A DNA stretch of 64,000 nucleotides from Actinobacteria bacterium OV320 (lineage in GTDB: Bacteria; Actinomycetota; Actinomycetes; Streptomycetales; Streptomycetaceae), in assembly GCA_001298545.1 (NCBI GenBank), contig LJCX01000028.1:799543-863542 (forward strand), read 5' to 3'. Positions 8,165 to 17,159 of this stretch are shown here, one piece after another. The notes under the pieces are model-generated. The model made no database searches, was not told where the DNA came from, and saw only the letters and a list, made by a program, of their open reading frames with translations. Positions within the stretch are counted from its first letter, which is position 1. Each line of letters starts with the position of its first letter. A program made the translations under genes and the position numbers.

Positions 8165-9298
8165 TCAGAGCCGCAGGGGTTGCGTTCCTCCGGGAGCAGA
8201 GGAACGTGCGAGGCTTTCCCTGATCACGCTGTCGCTGGCGCGCAGAGCCGCCGTCAGTTCTCCTCGCAGCTCCTCCGGGAGGGTCCCTGCGCCGAGGGCG
8301 CAGGCGCGTACCAGCGCGTGACAGTCCTGCACTTGCCGGTCCGTGGCGATCTCGGTGAACAGAGGGTGAGCCAAGTTCTCGCGGGTCGCATAGCCGTCTT
8401 CGGCGTCCGTCGTCCTGCGGTGGAGGTCCTCGACGATGCGGTGCGCGGTGAGCGCCTCGGTGGACCCGATCGCGTCGAGGACCGTAAGCCCGAGCCGGGT
8501 GTCGAAGACGGTCATCCCGGGTTCGGTCTTTCGTCCGGAGTAGACCGTCACCAGGTCCGCCAAGTGGTCGTCGGTCGGCTGCCCGGCGTCGCGGCGGCAT
8601 AGAACGGTCAGGCACGCCGTGACCGCTTGCTCCCACGCATCGCCGGGCACCGTGTCGGCAAGGAGGACAGCGGCCCACGCGGCGTCACCCGCAACGAGGG
8701 CGGCGAGTACGGCGACCTGCCGACCGTCGAGCATCCGCTTTCCGATGCCGTGGTGGGCTTCGATGTGCGCCAGCGCCTCGGCCCATCGCCCCTCGGTGGT
8801 GAGGGTGCGCGTGCCGTCTGCGAGGAGGACGCGCCACAGCCATGCGCGAACCTCCTGGCGATCATCGCCGGTCGCAGTGAGGTTCGCCGGTACGGTGACG
8901 CCCTCGAACCGGGCGGCTGTGCCCGTCTCGACGGCCTTGCACAGGTTGAGGAGTCGCTGACGGCCTTCATCGGCGTAGCCAGCGCGGATCTGGAGGCGAG
9001 CGAGATTGACGACCGGTTCCAGTCCTCGGATCGCGCTCATGCCGGGCAGCGGGCAGGCATGAAGGTAGGCGGCAGCGTGCTGGTGGCACATCTCGCGGGC
9101 GAGGTCGGGGAGGTCGAGGTCGGAGGCGATGAGTGCGGCCTGGTTGTAGACGGCCGATGCGAGCCCCTGGTCGGTCTTTTTCACCGCGGCGTCGGCCAGG
9201 TCGACGAGTGCGCGTACGCGTTCAGGCAGGGGCAGGCAGGCGGGGCGGAAGCGGGCGACGAGCGGGAAACGCTGGGCTGTGGGGCCGTGTGGGTCCAT
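8165..9298 (-). CDS. Helical-repeat protein of unknown function next to the lanthipeptide genes
   Basis: A 377-residue, Ala/Leu-rich, apparently all-helical protein. Repeated helix pairs such as ALVDLADAAVKKTDQGLASAVYNQAALIASDLDLPDLAREM suggest TPR-like or HEAT-like repeats. There is no HTH, signal peptide or membrane helix. It is convergent with the relaxase gene (6 bp between stops) and lies 90 bp downstream of the FxLD methyltransferase gene in the same direction, so it may be the last gene of the lanthipeptide operon. Similar TPR-like proteins occur beside XRE regulators in Streptomyces peptide clusters. No function is assigned. Confidence 0.75.
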   Translation of the reverse strand: MDPHGPTAQRFPLVARFRPACLPLPERVRALVDLADAAVKKTDQGLASAVYNQAALIASDLDLPDLAREMCHQHAAAYLHACPLPGMSAIRGLEPVVNLARLQIRAGYADEGRQRLLNLCKAVETGTAARFEGVTVPANLTATGDDRQEVRAWLWRVLLADGTRTLTTEGRWAEALAHIEAHHGIGKRMLDGRQVAVLAALVAGDAAWAAVLLADTVPGDAWEQAVTACLTVLCRRDAGQPTDDHLADLVTVYSGRKTEPGMTVFDTRLGLTVLDAIGSTEALTAHRIVEDLHRRTTDAEDGYATRENLAHPLFTEIATDRQVQDCHALVRACALGAGTLPEELRGELTAALRASDSVIRESLARSSAPGGTQPLRL

Positions 9299-9387
9299 GG
9301 TTTCCCCCGGATCGAGAGTGAGGACTGCTGAGGCGACGGTGCCCGCCGGCCGTGTGTCGACGGGCCCCGTCCGCTACACGTGGGGCG

Positions 9388-11469
9388 TCATCGCCAGTCG
9401 ACGACGATGCGGTTCAGCGGCGTGTCGAGGGCGAAGAGACCAGGGTGCCGCTCGATCTCGGGGGCGTGGAGGGACTGGATCTCGAACGTGGCCTCACGAC
9501 CTCGGTACTCCCTGTCCCAGGTACGGATGGTGTCGGCGACCTTCGCGGCCAGCTCGTCGCTGCCGGGCCCGTGGCCGATGACGCCGAACTCCCAGAGCCT
9601 GTCGCCCTCGGGGGTCTTCTCCTTGGACACGCGCCGGGCGAGGTAGGTGACGGCGCCCTTGTCGACGACCGCGGTCGACGAGGGGTAGGGGTCCTCGGTG
9701 AGCAAACTGCCCTTGGCGCTGCGGGGGAACAGCATTCGGATTAGGCCGGAGGGAAGAGAGCAGGTGACGAACAGCTCCATCCACTCCGGCGATTCCATGG
9801 CACGGACCGTCATGCCGGTCCACTCCTCGGTGCGCGGCTGATCAAGCACACCTGCGAGGGCGTCGGCGTCGATGCTGAGCCCGGCGGGGGCCTGGAGTCG
9901 TACGGCGCCGTCCGTGCTGAGCGGGATCACTCGGCGGTCGTCGTCGGCGATGCCCCGCCGAAGCGGCATGAAGGTGTTCATCTCGCTGCCGAGGGACACC
10001 CACCGGCCGTCGCGCTGCTCGTAGGCGATGGAGCGGGAGACGGTGCCCTTGAGGCGCTGGGGGACGAGGAGCCGGCCGCCGGGTGCGAGCTGCTGCAGCC
10101 AGGCGTGCGGTACGCCGTGCGCGCCGACGGTGGCGATGATGCGGTCGTACGGCGCTGCTTCGGCGTAGCCGAGTGCCCCGTCGCGGGTCACGGCTTCGAC
10201 GTTGGTGATTCCGGCGGCGGCGAGGTGCGTGCGGGCACCCTCCACGAGGTCGTCATCGACGTCGAGGGTGGTCACGTGTCCGTTCTCGCCGACCAGGTGG
10301 GCGAGCAGACCGGCGTTGTAGCCGGTGCCGGCACCGAGTTCGAGGATGCGCTCGCCGGGCTGGGCGTCGAGCTGGTCCAGCATGAGGGCGACGACGCCCG
10401 GCTGGGAGGCGCAGGAGATGGAGGTGCCGTCGGTGTCGTACTTGATGTGCACCGGTGCGTTGGCGTAGGCGTCTTCGAGTGACGCGTCGGGCACGAACAC
10501 GTGGCGGGGCACGGTCCGCAACGCGGTCTCGACGGCGGGTGTGCGGGCGTGTCCGTCCGCGCGGAGTTGGTCGACCAGAGCGTTGTGGAGGCGCTCGGCG
10601 TCCGCCGTGGGGGTGGTGATCGTGTCGGTGTTCACCGCGCTGAAGCTATCGGTGTCGGCCGTGGCCTCGGTGGGCGACGCGGTGTGGTCACTCGTTCCCA
10701 TGACTACCTCTCGTGCGATGTGGGACAGGGCGCTCTGGTCGTCCCGGAGGAGACCGGCGCGGTTGGCGTGGAAGATCACGTGGTGGGCGATGACGGCTCG
10801 CAGGCCGCGAGTGAGGGCGCCGCGGCCTGCGAGGTTGGCGAGTGCGGCTCCGGCCCGTTCGAAGGCGGTCACCCACTCCTCGTGAGCGTGGAGTGGGCCA
10901 TCCGGGCGGCAGAGGCTGTGGGCGTCGGCGGTCATGAGTTTCCGCATGGGCGGACTCAGTTCGGCGACTCGCTCGGGTGGTGGTGGAGCGGTGGGCGGTC
11001 GAAGGGCCGCGACCTTCGCCCATACGTCGCCCTGTTCGAACCAGTCGAGTCCCGCGCCGCGCATCATGGCGCTCGCCAGCAGGACGGCGGTCTCCCGGCG
11101 TCCCAGGTGCATCGGGCTCGGCTGGTAGGTGAGTAGGTGGCGGGAGTCGCAGTGGAACAGTTCGTGGGCTGCGTCCATGGCCTCGGGTCCGCCGAACGTG
11201 TCGGTCTCGGGCTCGTAGATGCAGGGCAGGCACGACACGGCCACGCCGTCGCCGATGAGATCGCTCAGGAGGGACTCAATGGCTGGTGCGGGCTTGTCGG
11301 CGAGGTAACGCAGCGGCCAGGGCTGCTTGTTCATGAACCACCAGCCGGTGAGCTGCCTGTCGGTCTCGGCCTCGATCAGGGTGGGGCCGAGGCGTTCGGC
11401 GATGGTGTGCCGGGCAGTCTCGCGGTCGACGAAGGTGATGTTGTGCTGCTGCCAGCGGTCGGGAGGCAT
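9388..11469 (-). CDS. Thiopeptide-type (SpaB_C-like) domain fused to a PIMT-like methyltransferase, FxLD system
   Basis: A 693-residue two-part enzyme. Residues ~1-265 look like the thiopeptide-type bacteriocin / SpaB_C domain (WWFMNKQPWPLRYL early, then the diagnostic YEPETDTFGGPEAMDAAHELFHCDS). Residues ~290-500 are a protein-L-isoaspartate O-methyltransferase-like domain with SAM motif I LELGAGTGYNAGLL at about 375. The ~190 C-terminal residues are typical of the 'methyltransferase, FxLD system' family. Related PIMT-like enzymes of class I lanthipeptide clusters methylate Asp and lead to isoaspartate; that activity is inferred here. The likely substrate is the peptide encoded at 15928-16107, which has two Asp residues ahead of its first Cys. 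The gene follows lanC by about 20 bp in the same operon. Confidence 0.88.
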   Translation of the reverse strand: MPPDRWQQHNITFVDRETARHTIAERLGPTLIEAETDRQLTGWWFMNKQPWPLRYLADKPAPAIESLLSDLIGDGVAVSCLPCIYEPETDTFGGPEAMDAAHELFHCDSRHLLTYQPSPMHLGRRETAVLLASAMMRGAGLDWFEQGDVWAKVAALRPPTAPPPPERVAELSPPMRKLMTADAHSLCRPDGPLHAHEEWVTAFERAGAALANLAGRGALTRGLRAVIAHHVIFHANRAGLLRDDQSALSHIAREVVMGTSDHTASPTEATADTDSFSAVNTDTITTPTADAERLHNALVDQLRADGHARTPAVETALRTVPRHVFVPDASLEDAYANAPVHIKYDTDGTSISCASQPGVVALMLDQLDAQPGERILELGAGTGYNAGLLAHLVGENGHVTTLDVDDDLVEGARTHLAAAGITNVEAVTRDGALGYAEAAPYDRIIATVGAHGVPHAWLQQLAPGGRLLVPQRLKGTVSRSIAYEQRDGRWVSLGSEMNTFMPLRRGIADDDRRVIPLSTDGAVRLQAPAGLSIDADALAGVLDQPRTEEWTGMTVRAMESPEWMELFVTCSLPSGLIRMLFPRSAKGSLLTEDPYPSSTAVVDKGAVTYLARRVSKEKTPEGDRLWEFGVIGHGPGSDELAAKVADTIRTWDREYRGREATFEIQSLHAPEIERHPGLFALDTPLNRIVVDWR

Positions 11470-11490
11470 TGAGGTCCTTCGGTCGGTGGA

Positions 11491-12765
11491 TCAAGCGATG
11501 AGGAGGCAGGCGTCCCAGGCGGACCGGGGTGGTGTGGCGGTGCTGGGCGCGAGGAGGGCCAGGGCTATGCCGGCGGCGCCGTCGAGTAGGCCGGGGCCGC
11601 TTTCCTCGTCCTGGATGAGCGCCATGGCGGTGAGTTCGGAGTCGGTGCCCGGTGGGATGACCGCAGCCAGGAGAGTCGGAATCGCGGCGCGGAGTTTCTC
11701 CGCGGTCGAGGGGTGGGCGTCGTCAGCCGTACGCGCAGCAGCGTGAGCGAGGCCGGAGAACCCGTGGCAGAGGCCGTTGTCCGTCGTTGCTTTCAGCTGC
11801 TCGGGGTCGGTGAGGGCGGCCACGAGTGCGATCTCCGCGTCGATCTGGCGGCTGGTATCGCCGAGGGCGAGCGCGGCAAGTTGCTGGGCGCGGGCGAGGC
11901 CGGCGGTGCCGTAGCACCAGGAGGGCCGCCGGGGCGCGGACGAGGCGAGACGCCCCCTGCGCAGCTCTCCCTGAGTGACCCAGTAGGGCCAGACCGGTCC
12001 GCCGTCCGTCTGCTCCTTCCAGCGGTCCAGCCAGGTCAGGATGGTGCGCAGTGCTGCCTGGTGCCCGTCGGTGACGGAGCCGTTCCGAGCGGCGAGGGCC
12101 AGGAGCGCGAGCACGCCGCCGATGCCGTGCGCCATACCGGTGTTGGCGTGCCCGCCGGGGAATCGGTCGTCCGGGCTGCCCGAGGGCCCGGTCTCCGCCC
12201 ACCAGCCCGGCAGGGTCTCACCGTGGTGGGTGATCGGTTCGGTGAGGCGCACGCAGTAGTCGAGAACGGCGCGCGTCGTGGAGCTGCTGGGGTTTCGGCG
12301 CAGTAGGTAGGCGCCGTAGCCGGTGAGGCCCCGGATGGCGTCGAACTCGGCGAGCTGCGGCAGGCGTCCGGCGTCGATGCGGCGGTGTGCGGCGTCGAGA
12401 CGGCGTCCGACGTCGACTGCGATCTGGGCGTCCATCGCGTCGAGAGCACGTTGGTAGGAGTCGGGAAGGTGGTCGGCCGCGCAGGTCAGGGCATGAGCGA
12501 AGGCGGGTACTCCGTAGAAGGGATGACTGTCTGGGCCGCTGGTGAGCGGCTGCCGGGAGGCGGCGGTGAGCCAGTTGTGGGCGCGGTGCCACGGGCCGAG
12601 GCCGTTCGCGGCGAGCTCGATGTGCAGGAGCGCGATGCCGGGCGGGCCGTAGGCAAGGTGCTGCCGGTCCGAGGACAGCGTCCTGGGGCCTCGGGGCATG
12701 GTCTCGGGGGCGGCGAGCTGGGCGGCGATGGCGTCGACCAGGCCGAGCGCAGGGTGGGCGTTCAC
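11491..12765 (-). CDS. lanC: Lanthionine synthetase C-like cyclase
   Basis: About 424 residues from GTG 12765, which overlaps the lanB stop (GTGA). LanC cyclases add Cys thiols to dehydrated Ser/Thr to form lanthionine rings. The zinc ligands are present: WCYGTAG (first Cys) and LCHGFSG (Cys-His). The other conserved Gly-rich turn GMAHGIGG of the alpha/alpha toroid is also clear, as is an N-terminal YGPPGIALLHIEL repeat. Length is normal for LanC. It sits between lanB and the FxLD methyltransferase gene, so all are probably co-transcribed from the precursor promoter. Confidence 0.93.
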   Translation of the reverse strand: MNAHPALGLVDAIAAQLAAPETMPRGPRTLSSDRQHLAYGPPGIALLHIELAANGLGPWHRAHNWLTAASRQPLTSGPDSHPFYGVPAFAHALTCAADHLPDSYQRALDAMDAQIAVDVGRRLDAAHRRIDAGRLPQLAEFDAIRGLTGYGAYLLRRNPSSSTTRAVLDYCVRLTEPITHHGETLPGWWAETGPSGSPDDRFPGGHANTGMAHGIGGVLALLALAARNGSVTDGHQAALRTILTWLDRWKEQTDGGPVWPYWVTQGELRRGRLASSAPRRPSWCYGTAGLARAQQLAALALGDTSRQIDAEIALVAALTDPEQLKATTDNGLCHGFSGLAHAAARTADDAHPSTAEKLRAAIPTLLAAVIPPGTDSELTAMALIQDEESGPGLLDGAAGIALALLAPSTATPPRSAWDACLLIA

Positions 12766-15700
12766 GAGGCCCTCCCCTTGGTGCGGGCGGTCCAGGCCAG
12801 GGCGGCGGCGCGTGCCAGGTAGAGGCATACCTCTTCCTCCGGGAAATTCACGGCGACGTGGCGCACGAAGTGGACGTGCAGCAGGGAGGTCAGGACGTCG
12901 TCGACGGCGATGCCCTGGGTGTCCGGGCCGGGCAGGTGCGGCCGGTACGCGGCGAGCGCCGTATCGCGGTCGGTCCATCCCGACACGATGGCGTCTCCGC
13001 CCGGGACACGGCGCAGCGCTGCCCAGTTGTGGCTCAGGTCGGCGAGCCGTACGGCCTCGGTGAACTGCTGGCGAGGAACGGGAGTGGGGGCTGTCGGTGG
13101 GATGTGGTCAATCAGCCACCGCATCCCGGCTGTGGTGCTGCCGAGGAACGCGGAGGCGATGGAGACGGTGTGGGCCACCACCAGCGTGCGCAGTCCGGGA
13201 CGCTGTGGCTGCGCGAGCTGGGCCAGGATGGCGCGAGAGTCCGCCCGGAAGACCTCCTCGGCTGCCGCCCATGCTGTGCCGGAGCCCCAGCGGCCCATCT
13301 CCCTGTAAGAGGTGGGATAGCGCAGGTCGGCCAGCAGGCCGATGCTTCGTAGCTCGTCGGCCCAGGTGCTCACCGTTCGGGCCGTGTCGGCGAAGGCTTC
13401 CGGGTCGGGGAGGTCGATGCGTACGCGGAGGTGTTGGTCCGGGTCTCGGAAGCGGATGAACCACCACGGCGGGTTGCCGAGTTGTTCGAGGAGGCCGGGC
13501 AAGTGCTGGGAGAGCAAGACGTCTTGGCGGCGGGGATCGCCGTACAGGGCAGCCAGAAGAACCGAGGAAGCGGCAGGCGTCTGCATCTGGGCCGCCGGCA
13601 GGGCACGGGCCTGGCTGGGGGCTGGCAACGGTGGCCATGCCGACGGCCTGGTCGCCTTGAGGGGCACCACGACCTCGTGGGCTCGCCCACCGCACCAGCC
13701 ATTCGCCTCCGGGGCCTCGACGAGCACGGCCAGACGCGAATCGTCGAGGTGTCTGCGCAGGAGCGCACGGTGGCCGGCTTCGTCGAGGTCGAGGAAGAGG
13801 CGTCGGTCGTCCTCTACGAGGTAAACGCGGCTCGGCGGCCTCCGCCGGGCACGCCAGTCGCTGAGCGCGGCGTCCCACTCGGCCCGAGGGCGGGCATGGC
13901 CGGGCAGTTCGGACGCTTCCATCCGCCAGCGTGCCGGGGCCAGCACGGAACGGCCGTACCGCAGACGTGGAAGGAACGGCATCGCCGCTGCGGCGCCCCA
14001 GTTGAAGACGGTGACCTGCGCGCACTGGGCGCGGGACAGTTCGGTGAGAAACCGCACCAGCGGCGGGGTGTGAGTGTGCAGGTTCAGCGCGTGCATCCCG
14101 ACGGCCTCAACACGGTGGCCCCGCTCGGGGACGGCGAGGTACATACGGCGGCCATCGCACCCCACAGCCAAGTCCTCCGGAGTGAGGACGGTGTCCTGCG
14201 GGGCGCGGTGCTCCTGAAGGCTGATCACGGTGGGCAAGACCTGTGGGGAGCGGGTGACGTGGGCGCTCTCGGAGAGCAGGGGTGGGAAGGACAGCTGCGC
14301 GGGCACGGTGTTGCCGTCGGCGGCCGGGAGGTCGCCAAGCTCTGCGACCAGGGCCTCCCGGTTGGCGGGGGCGAGCACGCTGAGGAATCTGCCCGTGGAA
14401 ACGCCGACACCACGGGACACGCTTACGACCTCCAGCCGGAACCGCCCGCGCTGCAACTCCTCCAAGCTGGCCGCATGCACCCGCACGCCGATCTCCAAGT
14501 GCGGCGGCAGCCGAGGCTCGTCGGGACCCACGTCCAGGGCCTCGATCTGTTCGTCCGTGAGGATCACTTCGTCACGGCCGTCGAGCGCGGCAGCCTGAGC
14601 CAGCCGTACGAGGGCGTCATCGCGAGCGGAGACGCGGGGCCTGCGTGCGCCGGCCGGAGCGCCTGGGTAGCCGTCGGGATAGCCGGTGCCGCTGTCCGCC
14701 ACGACCTCCGTGAGCGGCACCATCGTGCCGATGCCGTACCGCTCGTAGAACCGCTGGTGGTACTTGTTCCAGGCGGCGGTCCCGTACGGACGGCTGCTCA
14801 AGCGGGTCAGGATGAGAGCGGCGCGCTCGATCTCTCGGGCGACCGCTTCCGGCAAAACGATCTGTGCGTCCAGGCGGAGGTCGAGCGCGACGGGGTGGCG
14901 GCGCAGACCAGGGACGAGGTCTCGCATCCGCGCCGCGACGCTGTCCCGGCCGCCGTGCGTGGCGCACTCCTCCAGACCCGCTCGGACCGCGTGGAGTTCG
15001 CGTACGGTCTCCGCGACCGGGGCGAGGCTTCCAGCGTCGACTGCATCGAGTTGGCCCACCAGATACCCGAGGGCATCGGTCTCGGTGCCCGGAGCGTGCA
15101 GGCCCGTGATCAGCACCCGCCGCCGGATCAACTCCGCCAGCAGTTGACGTGCCTTCTCGGGACCGGCCTCGGGGAACTCTGCCTGGAGCTTGTCCACGAG
15201 GGTGCCGAACCGGATCGGCAGTCGGGCCGCGGAGAGGACCGCGTGCACCGGTTCGGTCAGGGCCAAGGATGCCTCGACCGCGCGCGTCCGGTCGTCCCGG
15301 ACATCGGGCTGGAACGGCACGACGAGACGGTCTCCTCGGTACGTCACGGTGTTGTTGACGACGACGGGCAGCCGTTCGAGCAGGTCCGGGCACGACTCCA
15401 ATCGTGCGACCACAGCAGCTAGCCACTCTGCCCCCGCGCGGCCGACGGCCACGTGCTCCTCGCCCCAGTCGGCCCGCGCCTGGGGGCCGAACTCCGCGGT
15501 GGCCACGCCGGCGAACAGGCCGAAGGGCGTCGCCCGGTGCTGGGCCCGCAGCAGGTAGCGGGCCACGGACAGCGCCACGCGCTGCACATCCCGGAGGGCG
15601 GGGTGCTCAGCCGTGCACAGGGCCCCTACCTGCGCGGCCAGGACCGGGCTGGAGTACTGGAGTGCCTCGGCGACGTCCGTGTTCGCCCAGACCGCGCGTA

Positions 15701-15839
15701 GCCACGCCACACGGGCAGACGAACCACTGGGCGAGCGGTCATCGAGGTCAGGACATGGAGGAAACGGCAGCGAGGGCCGGGCCACGGCGCGCACGAGAGC
15801 AGTGGAACCGGTGCGGAACGCAGCAGGCGGAACAACCAC
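12762..15839 (-). CDS. lanB: Class I lantibiotic dehydratase, full length
   Basis: About 1,025 residues from GTG 15839, which has CGGAGG six bases upstream. LanB glutamylates Ser/Thr of the precursor using Glu-tRNA and eliminates glutamate to give Dha/Dhb. The N-terminal ~700 residues form the glutamylation domain, with the family's early FRTGSTALVRAV, later AWNKYHQRFYERYGIGTMVPL, and SRGVGVSTGRFL. The C-terminal ~270 residues are the elimination (SpaB_C) domain (PPWWFIRFRDPDQHLRVRID, LADLRYPTSYREMGRWG). Both halves are in one chain, unlike split thiopeptide dehydratases. A second SpaB_C-like domain lies in the methyltransferase protein at 9388-11469. The gene is 89 bp downstream of the precursor. 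Confidence 0.95.
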   Translation of the reverse strand: MVVPPAAFRTGSTALVRAVARPSLPFPPCPDLDDRSPSGSSARVAWLRAVWANTDVAEALQYSSPVLAAQVGALCTAEHPALRDVQRVALSVARYLLRAQHRATPFGLFAGVATAEFGPQARADWGEEHVAVGRAGAEWLAAVVARLESCPDLLERLPVVVNNTVTYRGDRLVVPFQPDVRDDRTRAVEASLALTEPVHAVLSAARLPIRFGTLVDKLQAEFPEAGPEKARQLLAELIRRRVLITGLHAPGTETDALGYLVGQLDAVDAGSLAPVAETVRELHAVRAGLEECATHGGRDSVAARMRDLVPGLRRHPVALDLRLDAQIVLPEAVAREIERAALILTRLSSRPYGTAAWNKYHQRFYERYGIGTMVPLTEVVADSGTGYPDGYPGAPAGARRPRVSARDDALVRLAQAAALDGRDEVILTDEQIEALDVGPDEPRLPPHLEIGVRVHAASLEELQRGRFRLEVVSVSRGVGVSTGRFLSVLAPANREALVAELGDLPAADGNTVPAQLSFPPLLSESAHVTRSPQVLPTVISLQEHRAPQDTVLTPEDLAVGCDGRRMYLAVPERGHRVEAVGMHALNLHTHTPPLVRFLTELSRAQCAQVTVFNWGAAAAMPFLPRLRYGRSVLAPARWRMEASELPGHARPRAEWDAALSDWRARRRPPSRVYLVEDDRRLFLDLDEAGHRALLRRHLDDSRLAVLVEAPEANGWCGGRAHEVVVPLKATRPSAWPPLPAPSQARALPAAQMQTPAASSVLLAALYGDPRRQDVLLSQHLPGLLEQLGNPPWWFIRFRDPDQHLRVRIDLPDPEAFADTARTVSTWADELRSIGLLADLRYPTSYREMGRWGSGTAWAAAEEVFRADSRAILAQLAQPQRPGLRTLVVAHTVSIASAFLGSTTAGMRWLIDHIPPTAPTPVPRQQFTEAVRLADLSHNWAALRRVPGGDAIVSGWTDRDTALAAYRPHLPGPDTQGIAVDDVLTSLLHVHFVRHVAVNFPEEEVCLYLARAAALAWTARTKGRAS

Positions 15840-15927
15840 CAAGTACCTCCGTAGGAGAGGGGGCGGGCGGCTGGTGCCGCCGCGCGGAGACGCGGCGGCA
15901 CCAGACCGGGGTGATCTGGGGTCGGGG

Positions 15928-16107
15928 TCAGGCGACGTTGGTGGTGCAGGCGCCGCAGGTGGACCCGCAGTTGTCGTCGGTCAGGTTGACCAGGCCCGCC
16001 GGGTCGGCGATCTCGACGAGGGAGACGTCGAGGTCGAAGCCGTCCGATGCCCCCGGGATCTGCGGGCGTACTTCGGTGCGGCTGGGAACTACGGTGCTGC
16101 GCGTCAT
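15928..16107 (-). CDS. lanA: FxLD-family lanthipeptide precursor peptide
   Basis: A 59-residue peptide with a strong RBS (GAGGAG, ATG 16107). The leader carries GFDLDVSLVE (residues 23-32), which fits the FxLD motif that names the family and parallels the FNLD box read by LanB enzymes. The core is short and rich in the right residues: from about 41, NLTDDNCGSTCGACTTNVA. It has Cys at 47, 51 and 54 and Thr/Ser at 43, 49, 50, 55 and 56. Up to three thioether rings are possible. The two Asp residues at 44-45 are candidate targets of the PIMT-like enzyme. It is the first gene of the leftward lanB-lanC-methyltransferase operon. No other precursor copy is seen nearby. Confidence 0.92.
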   Translation of the reverse strand: MTRSTVVPSRTEVRPQIPGASDGFDLDVSLVEIADPAGLVNLTDDNCGSTCGACTTNVA

Positions 16108-16296
16108 GGTTCAACTCCTCGTAATCGTTGTGGTGTTACTGGGCGGGAGCGCCCACCAGGTGCCGCCACAGGGAGCGTTGCCGCATGGCTGCTCCGCGGA
16201 CGGCTCCTGGCCTCCCGGCACGAGGGGGCCTGCTCCACGTAGGAAGTCCTCATGGGCTGCCTGCCTCTGCCGGGAAGTCGAGTGCCGGAAGTCTGA

Positions 16297-16485
16297 TCAA
16301 GCGGACGCTGGCCGCCGCTCCATGAAGTAGGCGAGCGCCTGGGCCTTGAGGCGGTCAAGGCACGGCTCGCACGCGTAGAAGGGCGCGTGCTGCCCGTCCC
16401 ACTGCACCGGGCCGAGCCAGATCACCAGGACGCCGGTACGCCCGCAGCCGAGCCAGCAATCACCGGTGGTCCACGGCCACTCCAT
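16297..16485 (-). CDS. Small Cys-containing protein of unknown function
   Basis: A 62-residue ORF with a good RBS (AAAGGGGATG ahead of ATG 16485). Cys pairs (WLGCGRTG, then YACEPCLDRL) suggest a small zinc-binding knuckle. It is third in a tight leftward group (HATPase at 16713, Cys-rich protein at 16504, this gene), with a gap of under 20 bp to its neighbour. It lies upstream of the lanthipeptide precursor. Similar short proteins accompany Streptomyces HATPase/XRE regulator pairs; function is unknown. Confidence 0.6.
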   Translation of the reverse strand: MEWPWTTGDCWLGCGRTGVLVIWLGPVQWDGQHAPFYACEPCLDRLKAQALAYFMERRPASA

Positions 16486-16503
16486 GGAAGGACATCCCCT
16501 TTC

Positions 16504-16716
16504 TCAGCTGGTCGGGATAGTCGATCTGGCGGCCTGGCAGTTGGGAGCGCAGGCCCAGAGTTGGAACGGCAGGCCCCGATGGCGTATCTCGCCCAGCCGT
16601 CGACCGCTCGCTCCCAGCCGCCGGGCACAGAGGGCGCAGTCCATGGCCATCTGCTGGCGGGGCCGGAGTCGGGCCAGATCCGGAAGGGGCGAGGGCGTCG
16701 TGGCCGGGATGCTCAC
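16504..16716 (-). CDS. Small Cys-rich protein coupled to the HATPase gene
   Basis: A 70-residue protein from GTG 16716, whose start overlaps the stop of the upstream HATPase gene (GTGA). MDCALCARRLG and WACAPNCQAA give two Cys pairs, consistent with a zinc ribbon. The coupled translation and conserved Cys pattern make it more likely real than a shadow frame. Function unknown. Confidence 0.6.
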   Translation of the reverse strand: MSIPATTPSPLPDLARLRPRQQMAMDCALCARRLGASGRRLGEIRHRGLPFQLWACAPNCQAARSTIPTS

Positions 16717-17159
16717 TTGCCGCCCTTGGTACGGAGTTCCGCCCAGACCTCTTTGCCCCAAGGGCGCCTGTCCGAGCCGTGCAGGTCGTAGCCCCAGCGG
16801 TCGGCAACAGCGTCGACGAGGAGCAGCCCGCGGCCCGATTCGTCGTCGTCAGCCGCCTGGCTGAGTATGGGAAGACGCGATGGTTCCCGGTCCACGACCC
16901 CGACACGCAGTCGAGTCGCGCTCGGCCGCCCAACCGTGAGGCGAATCTCGGGACACGGAGTGTGCCTGGAGGCGTTCGCGATGAGCTCCGTGATGATCAG
17001 CGCAGCACGGTCGGCGAGGCCGTCGAGGTGCCACACGCCGAGGACGTCCCGGACGAGTTCGCGGCCGAGCTCGGCCGTGGACGGCTCGCACGGGAAGGCC
17101 TGGCTGTACGTGGGGTGGCCGATGGAGAGGGCCTCAACTGGTGTTCTCAGACTCGTCAT
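16713..17159 (-). CDS. HATPase_c anti-sigma/regulatory kinase-like protein
   Basis: About 148 residues from ATG 17159. It is a GHKL-type ATP-binding domain of the RsbW/SpoIIAB-like family that is abundant in Streptomyces. The N-box is ELIANASRH (about 58-66), and the later nucleotide loop is ESGRGLLLVDAVADRWG. It would act as an anti-sigma factor or Ser kinase on a partner, or as an accessory ATPase. No sigma factor or anti-anti-sigma gene is adjacent. It heads a three-gene leftward unit with two Cys-rich small proteins. The location beside the lanthipeptide precursor suggests a regulatory role, but this is not shown. Confidence 0.85.
   Translation of the reverse strand: MTSLRTPVEALSIGHPTYSQAFPCEPSTAELGRELVRDVLGVWHLDGLADRAALIITELIANASRHTPCPEIRLTVGRPSATRLRVGVVDREPSRLPILSQAADDDESGRGLLLVDAVADRWGYDLHGSDRRPWGKEVWAELRTKGGK

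Noticed and set aside
13431..15422. 663-codon rightward frame over lanB
   Set aside because: Antisense to a full-length LanB with conserved motifs; composition of a shadow frame.
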